From Thermoanaerobacterium sp. RBIITD (GTDB lineage: Bacteria; Bacillota; Thermoanaerobacteria; Thermoanaerobacterales; Thermoanaerobacteraceae), in the NCBI RefSeq assembly GCF_900205865.1, contig NZ_LT906662.1, positions 2,865,411 to 2,929,410 on the forward strand: a DNA stretch of 64,000 bases, in the 5' to 3' direction. Position 1 is the stretch's first letter; each line of letters opens with the position of its first letter. This document shows, piece after piece, positions 8,211 to 17,289 of this stretch. A model generated the notes under the pieces. That model was given only the letters and a program-made list of their open reading frames with translations. It did no database searches and was not told the DNA's origin. Both the position numbers and the translations under genes were made by a program.

Positions 8211-10025
8211 ATGTGGCGAAGATATTTTAAGTCGGTTATTCTTATGTTAATACTAATGTTTTTTATTTCAGGGTGCGGCTTTAATAAAGTACAGGAAAAA
8301 GGTATTATGAGCGGCACAGTAAAGAGCAATAACAATTTAACATATAGATACGGTTTAAATAACAGTCCCAAATTTGGCCTTCAAGCTATATATTTTATCA
8401 ATGGAAAGGATGGATGGGCTGGAGGACAAGGAATAATATTGGCAACTAACGATGGCGGGCAAAATTGGGCTGTGCAATATACTGGCTCATTTAATATTAC
8501 CTCATTTGACTTTATAAATTCTCTTTACGGATGGGCTTTATCAGATAATTCTTTGTTAAGGACGACAGACGGTGGCAAGTCATGGATGGAATTACCCTAC
8601 CCTAAGGAAAAGCTTAAGAACATCAAATTTGTAAACATCAATAAGGGGTTTGGCATATCTAATGGAAAGTTATATTTAACATTAGATGGTGGCCAGTCAT
8701 GGAAAAGTATAAATACAAAGATTAAAATTGAATCCTATGATTTTATTGATGAATACAACGGGTGGGCTTCATATAACAATAATTTATATTATACAAAAGA
8801 TGGAGGTTTGACGTGGAATTTGTCATATGACCCAAATCTGAAGGGTAAATGTGATGTTGTTTTAGATACTTTTGACTACAATAACATTTGGGTACTTTAT
8901 AGAGGCAGTAAGACAGCTATGAATCATCAACCATATATGCTATTAAAGACAAGTGATGGCGGAAGAAAATGGCAAACTATTGCTGAAGAAGGATACTTTA
9001 AAGGCTTATATGGTGAGCATGAATCAAATAATAATTTGGGCTCATATGTAAGTACGATTAATGTCGTTGATAAAAATACCGCATTTGTTATTGGAATAAA
9101 TCCAGTAGCTGATAATGGAAAGATAATTATATCAAGAACAACTGACGATGGGAATACATGGAATAAATATGATATACCTCAATTTGATTCAGAAAGTCTT
9201 ATCGAGGGAATTACACCAATTTCATTTGTAGACACATATAATGGATGGATTGCAGCGACAAAAAATGGTAATGGCATAATTCTGAGCACATTAGATGGAG
9301 GTCAAACATGGCAGCAACAATACCCTGTAAAAAATGGCAATAATCAAATTGATTATAAATTGGTAAATCCTGTAATAATTGATGCCTTAAAGGATTTTGC
9401 CGATAACTCTATTATTAAGATTTATGCACCATCTGTTGTACCATTACCTGATGTAAAGAAAAATTCATATATTGCTGCAATACCTTATATGGGAAAATTC
9501 AATAGAAATTACAAGGTTGACCTAATTTTAACTGATAAACCTATTGACATAAATAGCCCCGAAATAGAGATATATAGGGAAAATTTTAATAACATTCTCG
9601 GAAATTTTGGTGGTTCTCTATTTAGTTCTAGCGATGATGCGGAAAACTATATAAAAACGATTGAACTTAACAACGGATTTATTATAGATGATAAAAGCAA
9701 AAAACTTAATTACAAGGATTTTATTTGGGGAAATGTATATTACAAAAATGGTATTACGAGTATACAATGGAGAGAAGGCAGATGGATAGTAGAAGTAAAT
9801 GCAGGGGAGAAACCAGAAATAGAACTTGCGAAACAGATGGTTAAATATCTCCAGGATTATAATTTACCTGTTCCTCTTTATAAAGGATTAATAGTTGTAA
9901 ATATATTTAATGGGAAAACAACAACTAATATTTATTGGACAAAAGATTCAAGCGTTTACTATATAAATTATAATTTCAAGCCTATCGATGCACTGCAGAT
10001 GGCTGTTTCAATGAAACAAAATTAA
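8211..10025 (+). CDS. Lipoprotein with seven Asp-box (Ycf48-like) repeats
   Basis: A 604-residue exported lipoprotein: a hydrophobic signal then lipobox ISGC (Cys about residue 23). Residues about 45-385 carry seven Asp-box motifs (NDGGQNW, TDGGKSW, LDGGQSW, KDGGLTW, SDGGRKW, TDDGNTW, LDGGQTW), which predicts a seven-bladed propeller like Ycf48/BNR proteins. The C-terminal 220 residues form another domain with IQWREGRWIVEV and ELAKQMVKYLQ that I cannot assign. It probably sits on the outer face of the membrane. A weak hairpin terminator follows. Confidence 0.8.
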   Translation: MWRRYFKSVILMLILMFFISGCGFNKVQEKGIMSGTVKSNNNLTYRYGLNNSPKFGLQAIYFINGKDGWAGGQGIILATNDGGQNWAVQYTGSFNITSFDFINSLYGWALSDNSLLRTTDGGKSWMELPYPKEKLKNIKFVNINKGFGISNGKLYLTLDGGQSWKSINTKIKIESYDFIDEYNGWASYNNNLYYTKDGGLTWNLSYDPNLKGKCDVVLDTFDYNNIWVLYRGSKTAMNHQPYMLLKTSDGGRKWQTIAEEGYFKGLYGEHESNNNLGSYVSTINVVDKNTAFVIGINPVADNGKIIISRTTDDGNTWNKYDIPQFDSESLIEGITPISFVDTYNGWIAATKNGNGIILSTLDGGQTWQQQYPVKNGNNQIDYKLVNPVIIDALKDFADNSIIKIYAPSVVPLPDVKKNSYIAAIPYMGKFNRNYKVDLILTDKPIDINSPEIEIYRENFNNILGNFGGSLFSSSDDAENYIKTIELNNGFIIDDKSKKLNYKDFIWGNVYYKNGITSIQWREGRWIVEVNAGEKPEIELAKQMVKYLQDYNLPVPLYKGLIVVNIFNGKTTTNIYWTKDSSVYYINYNFKPIDALQMAVSMKQN

Positions 10026-10047
10026 AAATAAAAAAATACTGAAATAA

Positions 10048-10068
10048 AAAAAGGCAATAATCCTTTTT
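10048..10068 (+). terminator. Weak hairpin after the propeller lipoprotein
   Basis: AAAAAGG pairs with CCTTTTT around a 7-base loop, 22 bases downstream of the stop. The stem is AT-rich but the 3' arm is a U-tract. Confidence 0.5.
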
Positions 10069-10071
10069 ATA

Positions 10072-10170
10072 TGGAAAGAATAAAAAAGATTGCAGATGAG
10101 TAGTTCAATCGTGAGGAGTTTAGTTACTAACAAAACAAAAACAGTCGGGCTTGTGGTATCTGAAATTATT
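10072..10170 (+). pseudogene. Fragment of a LacI-family regulator
   Basis: The plus strand reads IVRSLVTNKTKTVGLVVSEI, the hinge and start of the ligand-binding core of LacI/GalR repressors (usual form ARSLVTKKTxTIGLVVPDI). Just upstream in another frame is MERIKKIADE followed by a stop, matching the end of the LacI helix-turn-helix. The short open frame 10090-10278 beyond residue 27 shows no further similarity. This is a frameshifted, truncated remnant of a sugar-responsive repressor. Confidence 0.75.
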
Positions 10171-10347
10171 AAACTTGGTGTTTATCATCCTTGTTTTTGG
10201 GAACAGAAATTTTTATGCTACTGTTTTTTTATCAAGAAAAATAATATAGGCATCGATGTTTTTGAACTATCTTTATAACAAGCATTTCAATGGAGAATTT
10301 ATGAATGCAAGAATGGACCTTGATGATTATAATAGCAATGATAAAGA

Positions 10348-10401
10348 GTTAAATACAAATGCATTATTTTTGACCTTGATGGAGTTTTGATGATATATTA
10401 A
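10348..10401 (+). pseudogene. Start of a HAD phosphatase (PgmB-like) remnant
   Basis: The frame reads VKYKCIIFDLDGVLMIY then stop. IIFDLDGVL is HAD motif I, as at the N-terminus of beta-phosphoglucomutase. Only about 17 codons remain. With the LacI fragment 180 bases upstream, it suggests the scar of a lost disaccharide-phosphorylase-type sugar cluster (LacI plus PgmB); that origin is inference. The rest of 10171-10476 shows nothing I recognise. Confidence 0.6.
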
Positions 10402-10476
10402 AACTTATATAAAATTGTAATAATAACCTTCCATGGGAATAAATTTATTATAGGCAAACATGGGAGGTGTTTTTTT

Positions 10477-11262
10477 ATGAAAATTTATTATATAAAAAAG
10501 AACGCTATTATTAATATAATAACAGTTATTGTAATAGCCATTATTTCTGTTTTATATTTTAATTATGGTGCGCCACCGATTATAAATACTTTTTTAAATA
10601 TTGACAGAGAGCTGCCTATATATTCTGTCGACATACCGGACAAAAGAGTAGCAATTTCATTTGATGCATCATGGGGCAGTGATAAGACAGAGAAACTTCT
10701 CAATATATTAAAAGATAAAAATATTAAGACGACGTTTTTTCTTACAGGTTTATGGGTTGATAAATATCCTAATTTAGTTAAAAAGATTGCAGAAGAAGGG
10801 CATGAAGTTGAAAACCACAGCAATACACATCCGCATATGTCACAATTAAATGAAAATCAAATTATTGACGAATTAAAATCGAATGAGGAGAAGATAATCA
10901 ATTTATCAGGTAAAAAGCCAACATTATTTAGGCCACCTTTTGGAGACTATAACAATCGGTTAATTGAAACAGCTAAAAGTCTCGGCTACTATACAATACA
11001 ATGGGATGTTGATTCACTCGACTGGAAAGGATTAGATACAGAAGCTATTATTGAGAGGGTTTTGCCAAATGTAAAAAATGGTTCTATTATATTATTTCAC
11101 AACAATGGAAATTTTACTGCTGATGCTTTACCGTATATTATTGACAAACTAAAAGAAAAAGGGTTTCAAATAGTTCCTGTTTCACAGCTTATATATAAAG
11201 AGAACTATTATATTGATCATGAAGGCAAACAGCATTTGAAGAAAGATTCGTCTAACAGTTAG
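10477..11262 (+). CDS. PdaB-like polysaccharide deacetylase
   Basis: A 261-residue membrane-anchored carbohydrate esterase family 4 protein that removes acetyl groups from cell-wall or spore polysaccharide. One N-terminal membrane segment (residues about 10-28), then motif 1 AISFDASWG, motif 2 HSNTHPH and motif 3 RPPFGDYN, followed by WDVDSLDW and a final ILFHNNG. The FDASWG form, rather than TFDDGP, is typical of the sporulation deacetylase PdaB group. Start ATG follows GGAGGTG. The nearby SleB-like gene supports a role in spore cortex making or loss. Confidence 0.85.
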   Translation: MKIYYIKKNAIINIITVIVIAIISVLYFNYGAPPIINTFLNIDRELPIYSVDIPDKRVAISFDASWGSDKTEKLLNILKDKNIKTTFFLTGLWVDKYPNLVKKIAEEGHEVENHSNTHPHMSQLNENQIIDELKSNEEKIINLSGKKPTLFRPPFGDYNNRLIETAKSLGYYTIQWDVDSLDWKGLDTEAIIERVLPNVKNGSIILFHNNGNFTADALPYIIDKLKEKGFQIVPVSQLIYKENYYIDHEGKQHLKKDSSNS

Positions 11263-11445
11263 TATATAAAAATACATATATCATAATATAACAGAGAATA
11301 TATATCTATAATGTATTATAACAGAGGTATTTTAGAATAATGCCGTCTTATAAGGAAATATCAACAATGACATAGCATATATTAATTGTTATAATTATTC
11401 CAGATTATTTGCCAGGCTGTTATATAAATAGAAAGGAGCGATACT

Positions 11446-12072
11446 ATGCGTAAAAACATGGCTAAGCTCGTAACAGCTTACGCATTGGTTTTAATTATAA
11501 TGTTAAGTTCTTTTAAATCTGTTTTTGCATATGCAAAAGAACATGTCGTATCAAAGGGTGAATCATTATATATAATATCAAATTGGTATGGCAGCAATGT
11601 TGACGCTATAAAAGCCGCTAATAAAAGTTGGGATAATACAATCTATCCAGGTGAAAAATTGGTGATACCTGTTAATAATATTACTGTGAATAACAGCGAT
11701 ACTGGCAATTATCTTCAGAATAGGTATCTAATTGCAAAGATGATATATGCAGAAGCAAGAGGAGAAAGTTTCGAGGGGCAAGTTGCAGTTGGAGCTGTGA
11801 TTTTAAACAGAGTTAAAAGTGGGATTTTCCCGAATAGCGTAATTGGTGTTATATACCAGCCGGGTGCGTTTGAAGCGGTCGAAAATGGTGAATTTTTTAA
11901 CCATGATCCAGACCTTGAGGCATTTAAAGCTGCTGATGCAGCTATTTCTGGTTGGGACCCAACAGGTGGTGCACTATACTACTTTAATCCTGCTACATCA
12001 TCATCACCTTGGATATGGTCATTAACGATCACAAATGTTATTGGCAATCACTGGTTCGGAAATAAATATTAA
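11446..12072 (+). CDS. LysM-containing SleB/CwlJ-type cell wall hydrolase
   Basis: 208 residues: a signal peptide (about 1-29, ending VFAYA), one LysM domain (HVVSKGESLYIISNWYG to about residue 80) that binds peptidoglycan, and a Hydrolase_2 (SleB/CwlJ) domain from about residue 95 with IAKMIYAEARGE, in which Glu is the presumed catalytic residue, and AVILNRVKSGIFPNS. SleB proteins are lytic transglycosylases of the muramic-lactam spore cortex; here LysM takes the place of the usual PG_binding_1 domain. A strong terminator follows. Confidence 0.88.
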   Translation: MRKNMAKLVTAYALVLIIMLSSFKSVFAYAKEHVVSKGESLYIISNWYGSNVDAIKAANKSWDNTIYPGEKLVIPVNNITVNNSDTGNYLQNRYLIAKMIYAEARGESFEGQVAVGAVILNRVKSGIFPNSVIGVIYQPGAFEAVENGEFFNHDPDLEAFKAADAAISGWDPTGGALYYFNPATSSSPWIWSLTITNVIGNHWFGNKY

Positions 12073-12073
12073 T

Positions 12074-12108
12074 AAAAATAAGGCAAAGAATACATTTGCC
12101 TTATTTTT
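12074..12108 (+). terminator. Intrinsic terminator after the SleB-like gene
   Basis: A perfect 14-bp stem (12074-12087 with 12095-12108) around a 7-base loop, ending in TTTTT, 1 base after the stop codon. Confidence 0.9.
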
Positions 12109-12165
12109 ATAGTGTATTTGAAATATACTACACAATAATATAAAATGATATTAGGGGGTATATCA

Positions 12166-13863
12166 ATGAGTGCAATATTAGTTCCCATGTTTTACGAGTT
12201 ATCAGTTTTGATAACGATAGCATTTATTATATCAAGATTACCGCTTTTTAAAAATCTCATTATAGATAGAAGCATTAATTTATATCATAAGATTATCTTG
12301 TCAATTATTTTTGGATTATTCGGGATCATTGGAACATATACGGGGATTTCTATCGATGGAGCTTTAGCAAACGGAAGAGCGATTGGAGTAATTATTGGAG
12401 GACTTTTAGGAGGACCATTTGTTGGAGTATTATCAGGCTTAATCGCAGGTTTACACCGTTATCTAATAGATTTAGGAGGATTTACTGCAATATCTTGTGC
12501 TATATCTACAATAGTTGAAGCAATAATAGCCGGGTTTTTATCTTTTAAATTTAAAGGTGCAAAAAATAAATTTTTATTTGCATTTACTACTGGATTATTA
12601 AATGAAACATTGCAGATGATAATTATATTACTTACAGCAAGACCATACACAAAAGCTTTGCACTTGGTTAAAATAATTTGGCTACCAATGAGCTTTGCTA
12701 ACTCCCTTGGAATTGGAATATTTATATTGATAATAGAAAGTATATTTATTGAGAAAGAAAAAATTCTTGCTAATCAAGCACTGGTTATAACAGAAATAGC
12801 AGATAGAATGATGAAATATTTTAAAGATGGCTATAATGAGACATCAGCATTATCGGCTGCAAAAATTATAAAAAAACTTACCGGTGTCGATGCTGTGGCA
12901 TTTACAGATAAAGAAAAAATTCTTGCTCATGTAGGGATTGGTAATGACCATCATAAATGTGGTGATAAACTTCATACGCAGATCACTAAAAATGCTATAT
13001 CTACGGGGCGCATAAAAATTGCGCAAACAAAAAATGAGATTGAATGTGACAATCTTAGATGTTCTCTTAAATCAGCAGTTATATCCCCAATTTACAAAGG
13101 AAAAGAAATAGTTGGAGTTTTTAAAATGTATAAAATCGAAGCATACGCAATATCTGATATAGATGTTAAGCTTGCTCAAGGACTAAGCAGGTTAATATCG
13201 ACACAACTTGAAATTCATGATATAGAAAATAAAGAAAAACTTCTTGATAAGGCTAGATTCAAAGCATTACAGGCACAGATTAATCCGCATTTTCTATTTA
13301 ATTCTTTAAATACTATTATGTCATTATGTAGAACAAAACCATTAATGGCGAGAGAAGTTTTGTTTAACTTATCATTATTTTTGCGAAGAAATATGGAAAT
13401 CGATATAGATTTAATATCAATTGATAAGGAAATTGATCATGTAAAATCTTTTGTTTATATACAAAAGGCGAGATTTGGCAATAAGATTAATGTAAATTAC
13501 AATATTGAAGATAATCTAAATTTTTATATTCCTCCGCTTACTATACAACCCCTTGTAGAAAATTCAATAAAGCATGGGCTTTTAAAAAGGGACTCTGGTG
13601 GGACAGTGGATATAATAATAAAGAATTATAAAAGAGGATATATGATTACTGTTAAAGATGATGGAATTGGAACAGATGAAGAATATATTAAAAGTATTTT
13701 AAATAAAGATAATAAATGTAATGAAAAGATAGGCCTTGTAAATGTAAATAAGAGGCTTCAAAGCTATTTTGGTTCAGAATCTAGTTTGAAATTTAAAAGT
13801 AAAGTCGGACAAGGGACGACAATTAGCTTTTATATCCCACAAGGAGGCAACTGTAAAAAATGA
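12166..13863 (+). CDS. LytS/BtsS-family sensor histidine kinase
   Basis: A 565-residue membrane sensor kinase. Seen: an N-terminal 5TMR-LYT region of about six membrane segments (to about residue 195) with the family signature NGRAIGVIIGGLLGGPFVG, a GAF-like part (about 205-350), a His_kinase box with QINPHFLFNSLN (phospho-His near residue 375), and an HATPase domain with PPLTIQPLVENSIKHG. LytS-type kinases sense membrane state or extracellular pyruvate. ATG 12166 is chosen over 12145 because AGGGGGT lies between. It overlaps the response regulator by 4 bases (ATGA), showing translational coupling. Confidence 0.93.
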   Translation: MSAILVPMFYELSVLITIAFIISRLPLFKNLIIDRSINLYHKIILSIIFGLFGIIGTYTGISIDGALANGRAIGVIIGGLLGGPFVGVLSGLIAGLHRYLIDLGGFTAISCAISTIVEAIIAGFLSFKFKGAKNKFLFAFTTGLLNETLQMIIILLTARPYTKALHLVKIIWLPMSFANSLGIGIFILIIESIFIEKEKILANQALVITEIADRMMKYFKDGYNETSALSAAKIIKKLTGVDAVAFTDKEKILAHVGIGNDHHKCGDKLHTQITKNAISTGRIKIAQTKNEIECDNLRCSLKSAVISPIYKGKEIVGVFKMYKIEAYAISDIDVKLAQGLSRLISTQLEIHDIENKEKLLDKARFKALQAQINPHFLFNSLNTIMSLCRTKPLMAREVLFNLSLFLRRNMEIDIDLISIDKEIDHVKSFVYIQKARFGNKINVNYNIEDNLNFYIPPLTIQPLVENSIKHGLLKRDSGGTVDIIIKNYKRGYMITVKDDGIGTDEEYIKSILNKDNKCNEKIGLVNVNKRLQSYFGSESSLKFKSKVGQGTTISFYIPQGGNCKK

Positions 13864-14567
13864 AAGTGCTGTTGGTTGATGATGAAAAACCTGCAAGAGA
13901 CGAATTAAGATATATACTGAAAAAAATTGGCGTAGGTGAAATATATGAAGCTGATAGCTTCAATGCAGCTATAAATATTTCAAAAATTATAGAACCTGAT
14001 ATTATATTTCTTGATATAGAACTTGGAAATAAAAATGGATTTGAAGTTATCGAATATTTAAAAAAAACAGGTGTATTTTCCGAAGTTGTATTTGTAACAG
14101 CATATGAAAATTATGCTGTTAAAGCATTTGAAGTAAATGCACAGGACTATATATTAAAACCATTTTCATATGAAAGAGTAAAATCAACAATAGAAAAAAT
14201 CCAAGACTTAATATATGAAAAATACAATTTGAGAGGTAATTTAAAGTTAACTGCAAATGATAATGGAATTATACACTTAATAGATATAAAAGATATATAT
14301 TATATTTATTCTAAGAGAAGAAATGTATATATAAAAACACTTGATGGTAGTTTTTTAACCGATAATACTTTAAGGGATCTTGAGAGAAAATTAAAGAGCT
14401 TGAGCTTTATACGAACACATAAGGGCTTTTTAGTCAATATCGATAAAGTAAGCGAGATAATTCCATGGTTTAATAGCACATATATGCTTAAATTTAAAGG
14501 AATAGATGATGAAGTACCTGTGAGCAGGAACTTTTCAAAAGAGTTTAAAGAAAAAGTTCTTAAGTGA
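13860..14567 (+). CDS. LytTR-family response regulator
   Basis: A 235-residue partner of the kinase just upstream. Receiver domain residues 1-115: acidic pair DD at 7-8, phospho-acceptor Asp52 (IIFLDIELG), Thr in VTAYE and Lys in YILKPF. LytTR DNA-binding domain from about residue 135: SLSFIRTHKGFLVNIDKVSE and DEVPVSRNF. LytTR proteins bind paired direct repeats upstream of target promoters. The downstream CstA-family transporter is the likely target by analogy with E. coli BtsSR and its transporter BtsT. Confidence 0.93.
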   Translation: MKVLLVDDEKPARDELRYILKKIGVGEIYEADSFNAAINISKIIEPDIIFLDIELGNKNGFEVIEYLKKTGVFSEVVFVTAYENYAVKAFEVNAQDYILKPFSYERVKSTIEKIQDLIYEKYNLRGNLKLTANDNGIIHLIDIKDIYYIYSKRRNVYIKTLDGSFLTDNTLRDLERKLKSLSFIRTHKGFLVNIDKVSEIIPWFNSTYMLKFKGIDDEVPVSRNFSKEFKEKVLK

Positions 14568-14669
14568 GGAAATTGCACAATTAAACTTTAATTTTTGAAG
14601 CTAAAAAAGACAATAGCAAAGCTAAGCATATCAATGACTGTGGATAACTTATGAACTTTGAAAATTTAA

Positions 14670-15351
14670 CTAAGCTGCTTTTGGTAATGATTTAGTAGCA
14701 TTAACAGCAATAGTACCTGCAACAAGTGTAATACAGTTTAATAAAGCAAAGGTTTTAGCTTTCTTAATACCTGCTGAGCGCAGATTGTCAGTATTTAAAT
14801 AGTCTTTTAACCTGCTGTTACATCTTTCAATAGAAGTTCTAAGGTTATATATCTCCTGCCAATCATCAGAACTTCTTATTGGAGAGCTAAAATACCTATT
14901 ATTTTTCTTGTAATTGATTTTAAGGCAATACCCATAGTTTGAATTGCTGCACCAAGAAGAACCATGAGGACAATCTACCTTTCCTAATACATGTGGACAT
15001 CTGAATTTTAGATAATCACCGTCTTTGCGGTTGATGTGGATGGTACATGGCCCAATACAATGAAACCACAGTTATATCTAAATACAGGGTCTGATTTTAA
15101 TCTATCAACAAGCTTTACTATATTTTGAATCTTCTCAAGTTGCATAGCAATCAAGGTGTAAAGCAAAGGCAATGGGTCATATCCTTTAGGCCTTTATATT
15201 CATGCCTTGATAGTGAAAGCAAGACATTTGGTGTGAACTTCCTTTTTTGTTTCTTAAAAAGTCAGTAATATCAAGCTATTTAAAATATGAAATTTGCTCA
15301 AGTAAGTATTTTATACGCTGAATAATGCATCTTATAACATAATCTAAGCAT
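14670..15351 (-). mobile_element. Degenerate transposase gene (DDE-type IS remnant)
   Basis: The minus strand carries transposase-like pieces split over frames and stops: MLRLCYKMHYSAYKIL at the start (15351), TPNVLLSLSRHEYKGLKDM in the middle, and a longer C-terminal part with CPHVLGKVDCPHGSSWC, YNLRTSIERCNSRLKDYLN and KAKTFALLNCITLVAGT before a stop at 14670. The last block resembles the end of the DDE catalytic domain in IS1182/IS4-like transposases, including the conserved R-x-S/T-I/V-E. There are several internal stops and frame changes. I found no clear terminal inverted repeats or target duplication. It separates the LytTR regulator from the cstA-like gene. Confidence 0.75.
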
Positions 15352-15431
15352 AATGAACGTTTTCTCTCCTCAAAATAATATTACAATAGTAAAATGTAAT
15401 TAAAAAGTAAAATTTTGTTGGAGGGATTTAC

Positions 15432-16862
15432 ATGATTACTTTTTTAGGCGCATTGATTCTGCTATTAGTAGGCTATACAGTATATGGGAAGCTCATAGAA
15501 AGAATATTTGGCGCAGAAGAGAATAGGAAGACACCAGCATATACTAAAAATGATGGTGTTGATTTTGTTCCGATGGATTGGAAAAGAAACGCACTTATTC
15601 AACTTCTTGATATTGCTGGCTTAGGGCCCATTTATGGTGCAATATCTGGTGCATTATGGGGACCATCTGCATATTTGTGGATAGTATTTGGCGGTATATT
15701 TGCTGGTGGTGTTCATGATTATCTTTCAGGAATGATATCCATAAGAAATGGTGGTGCGAATGTTCCATTGATGGTTGGTAAATATCTTGGAAATGTTATG
15801 AAGGCTTTGATGAATATATTTACTGTAATCTTATTAGTACTTATTGGTGCAACTTTTACGGCAGGTCCAGCAGGTCTTATGGCATCAATAACAAATATGC
15901 CGCTTTTAACTTGGGTACTAATAATTATAACTTATTATTTTATAGCGACATTACTTCCAATTGATAAGATCATAGGAAGAATTTATCCATATTTTGGAGC
16001 ATTGCTTATTATAATGTGTTTTTCAGTAGGTGCTGCTATGATATTAGGTATTGGTGGACATCATATGGCAGAATTGACGCTTCAAAATTTAAATCCAAAG
16101 GGGCTTCCAAGATGGCCACTTCTATTTATAACAATAGCATGTGGTGCCGTTTCGGGTTTCCATTGTACACAATCGCCTATAGTTGCAAGATGTACAAAAA
16201 ATGAAAATGAAGGACGTAAAATCTTTTATGGTATGATGATAGTGGAATCTGTTATTGCATTAATTTGGGCAGCTGTAGCTATATACTACTTTAATGGAAC
16301 TGTTGGACTTGGTAAGGTTCTTGCTACACCTGCAGGTCCATCCGGTGTTGTAAAGGAGGTAAGCTTTGGCTTATTAGGACCAATAGGTGGGACTTTGGCT
16401 GTCCTTGGCGTAGTAGTTTTACCAATAACATCAGGGGATACAGCATTTAGAGGTGCAAGACTTACAATTGCAGAATTTCTTAAGTGGGATCAGGTAAAAA
16501 TTTCAAAAAGATATATAATTGCAATTCCACTGATTGCTATAGGTTTCATCTTGACACAGATTAATTTTTCCATAATATGGAGATATTTTTCTTGGGCAAA
16601 TCAAACAGTTGCTATGATAATGCTTTGGACAGGATCAGCATACCTTATTAAGGAGAAAAAGTTTCATTGGATAGCGACAATTCCGGCAATATTTATGACA
16701 GCGGTTAGCTTCACATATATTTTAATGGCACCAGAGGGCTTCAGAATACCTGCAAAGGTATCTTATCCTATTGGACTGCTTATAACACTGGTAATAACTG
16801 TAATATTCTTCGCGAAGATTTTATTTAAAAGACCAGTTATCGAAACGACAAATGAAAAATAA
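15432..16862 (+). CDS. cstA: CstA-family transporter (putative pyruvate/peptide carrier)
   Basis: A 476-residue integral membrane protein with about 12 hydrophobic segments. Seen: YTKNDGVDFVPMDWKRNALIQ, LLDIAGLGPIYGAISGALWG, VFGGIFAGGVHDYLSGMISI and ITSGDTAFRGARLTIAEF, all characteristic of CstA (carbon starvation) proteins. This is the short clostridial form; E. coli CstA and BtsT have about 700 residues. Family members import pyruvate or peptides with protons. LytS/LytTR genes just upstream, with an IS scar between, suggest pyruvate- or membrane-signal-induced expression. Start ATG follows GGAGGG. Confidence 0.9.
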   Translation: MITFLGALILLLVGYTVYGKLIERIFGAEENRKTPAYTKNDGVDFVPMDWKRNALIQLLDIAGLGPIYGAISGALWGPSAYLWIVFGGIFAGGVHDYLSGMISIRNGGANVPLMVGKYLGNVMKALMNIFTVILLVLIGATFTAGPAGLMASITNMPLLTWVLIIITYYFIATLLPIDKIIGRIYPYFGALLIIMCFSVGAAMILGIGGHHMAELTLQNLNPKGLPRWPLLFITIACGAVSGFHCTQSPIVARCTKNENEGRKIFYGMMIVESVIALIWAAVAIYYFNGTVGLGKVLATPAGPSGVVKEVSFGLLGPIGGTLAVLGVVVLPITSGDTAFRGARLTIAEFLKWDQVKISKRYIIAIPLIAIGFILTQINFSIIWRYFSWANQTVAMIMLWTGSAYLIKEKKFHWIATIPAIFMTAVSFTYILMAPEGFRIPAKVSYPIGLLITLVITVIFFAKILFKRPVIETTNEK

Positions 16863-16885
16863 TAAAATCAATTATTTTTATGAAT

Positions 16886-16907
16886 GACAGGTTATCCCTG
16901 TCTTTTT
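16886..16907 (+). terminator. Terminator after the CstA-like gene
   Basis: GACAGG pairs with CCTGTC around a 5-base loop, followed by TTTTT. Confidence 0.75.
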
Positions 16908-17289
16908 CTTTTTTATCATACATATTAAGTCTTAATAGGTTATATAATAAATTTATATATAAGAATATAGCAATTGAAAAAATATTAAATTAATGATATG
17001 ATTTTTAATGTAAATTTTATAATTAGGGAAAATAGTGAAAGAATATAGAAAAAATGCTATAATAATCTTTGTAAGTTATATTAAGACGGAATCAATTTAT
17101 AGCTGTTATTGTAGTATATATAGATGTAATAGTTGACAAAATTGTTTCGAAATTAGGTGATCTGATGAAGTTTATTATTGTTTTTACAATAAAACAATTA
17201 AATATTTTCGATAACCTGTCATAAATACTTTCCATTATTAATATTTATATCATTAGAAGGTACACATGATGGAAGGGGAGAGTAAACAG
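16908..17289. other. AT-rich intergenic region, nothing recognised
   Basis: About 380 bases with many stops in all frames and no RNA fold that I can name. It must contain the promoter of the SSB-like gene. Confidence 0.5.

Noticed and set aside
10090-10278. A real 62-residue gene
   Set aside because: Only the first part matches LacI repressors, there is no ribosome site, and the remainder is unlike any protein; treated as a remnant.
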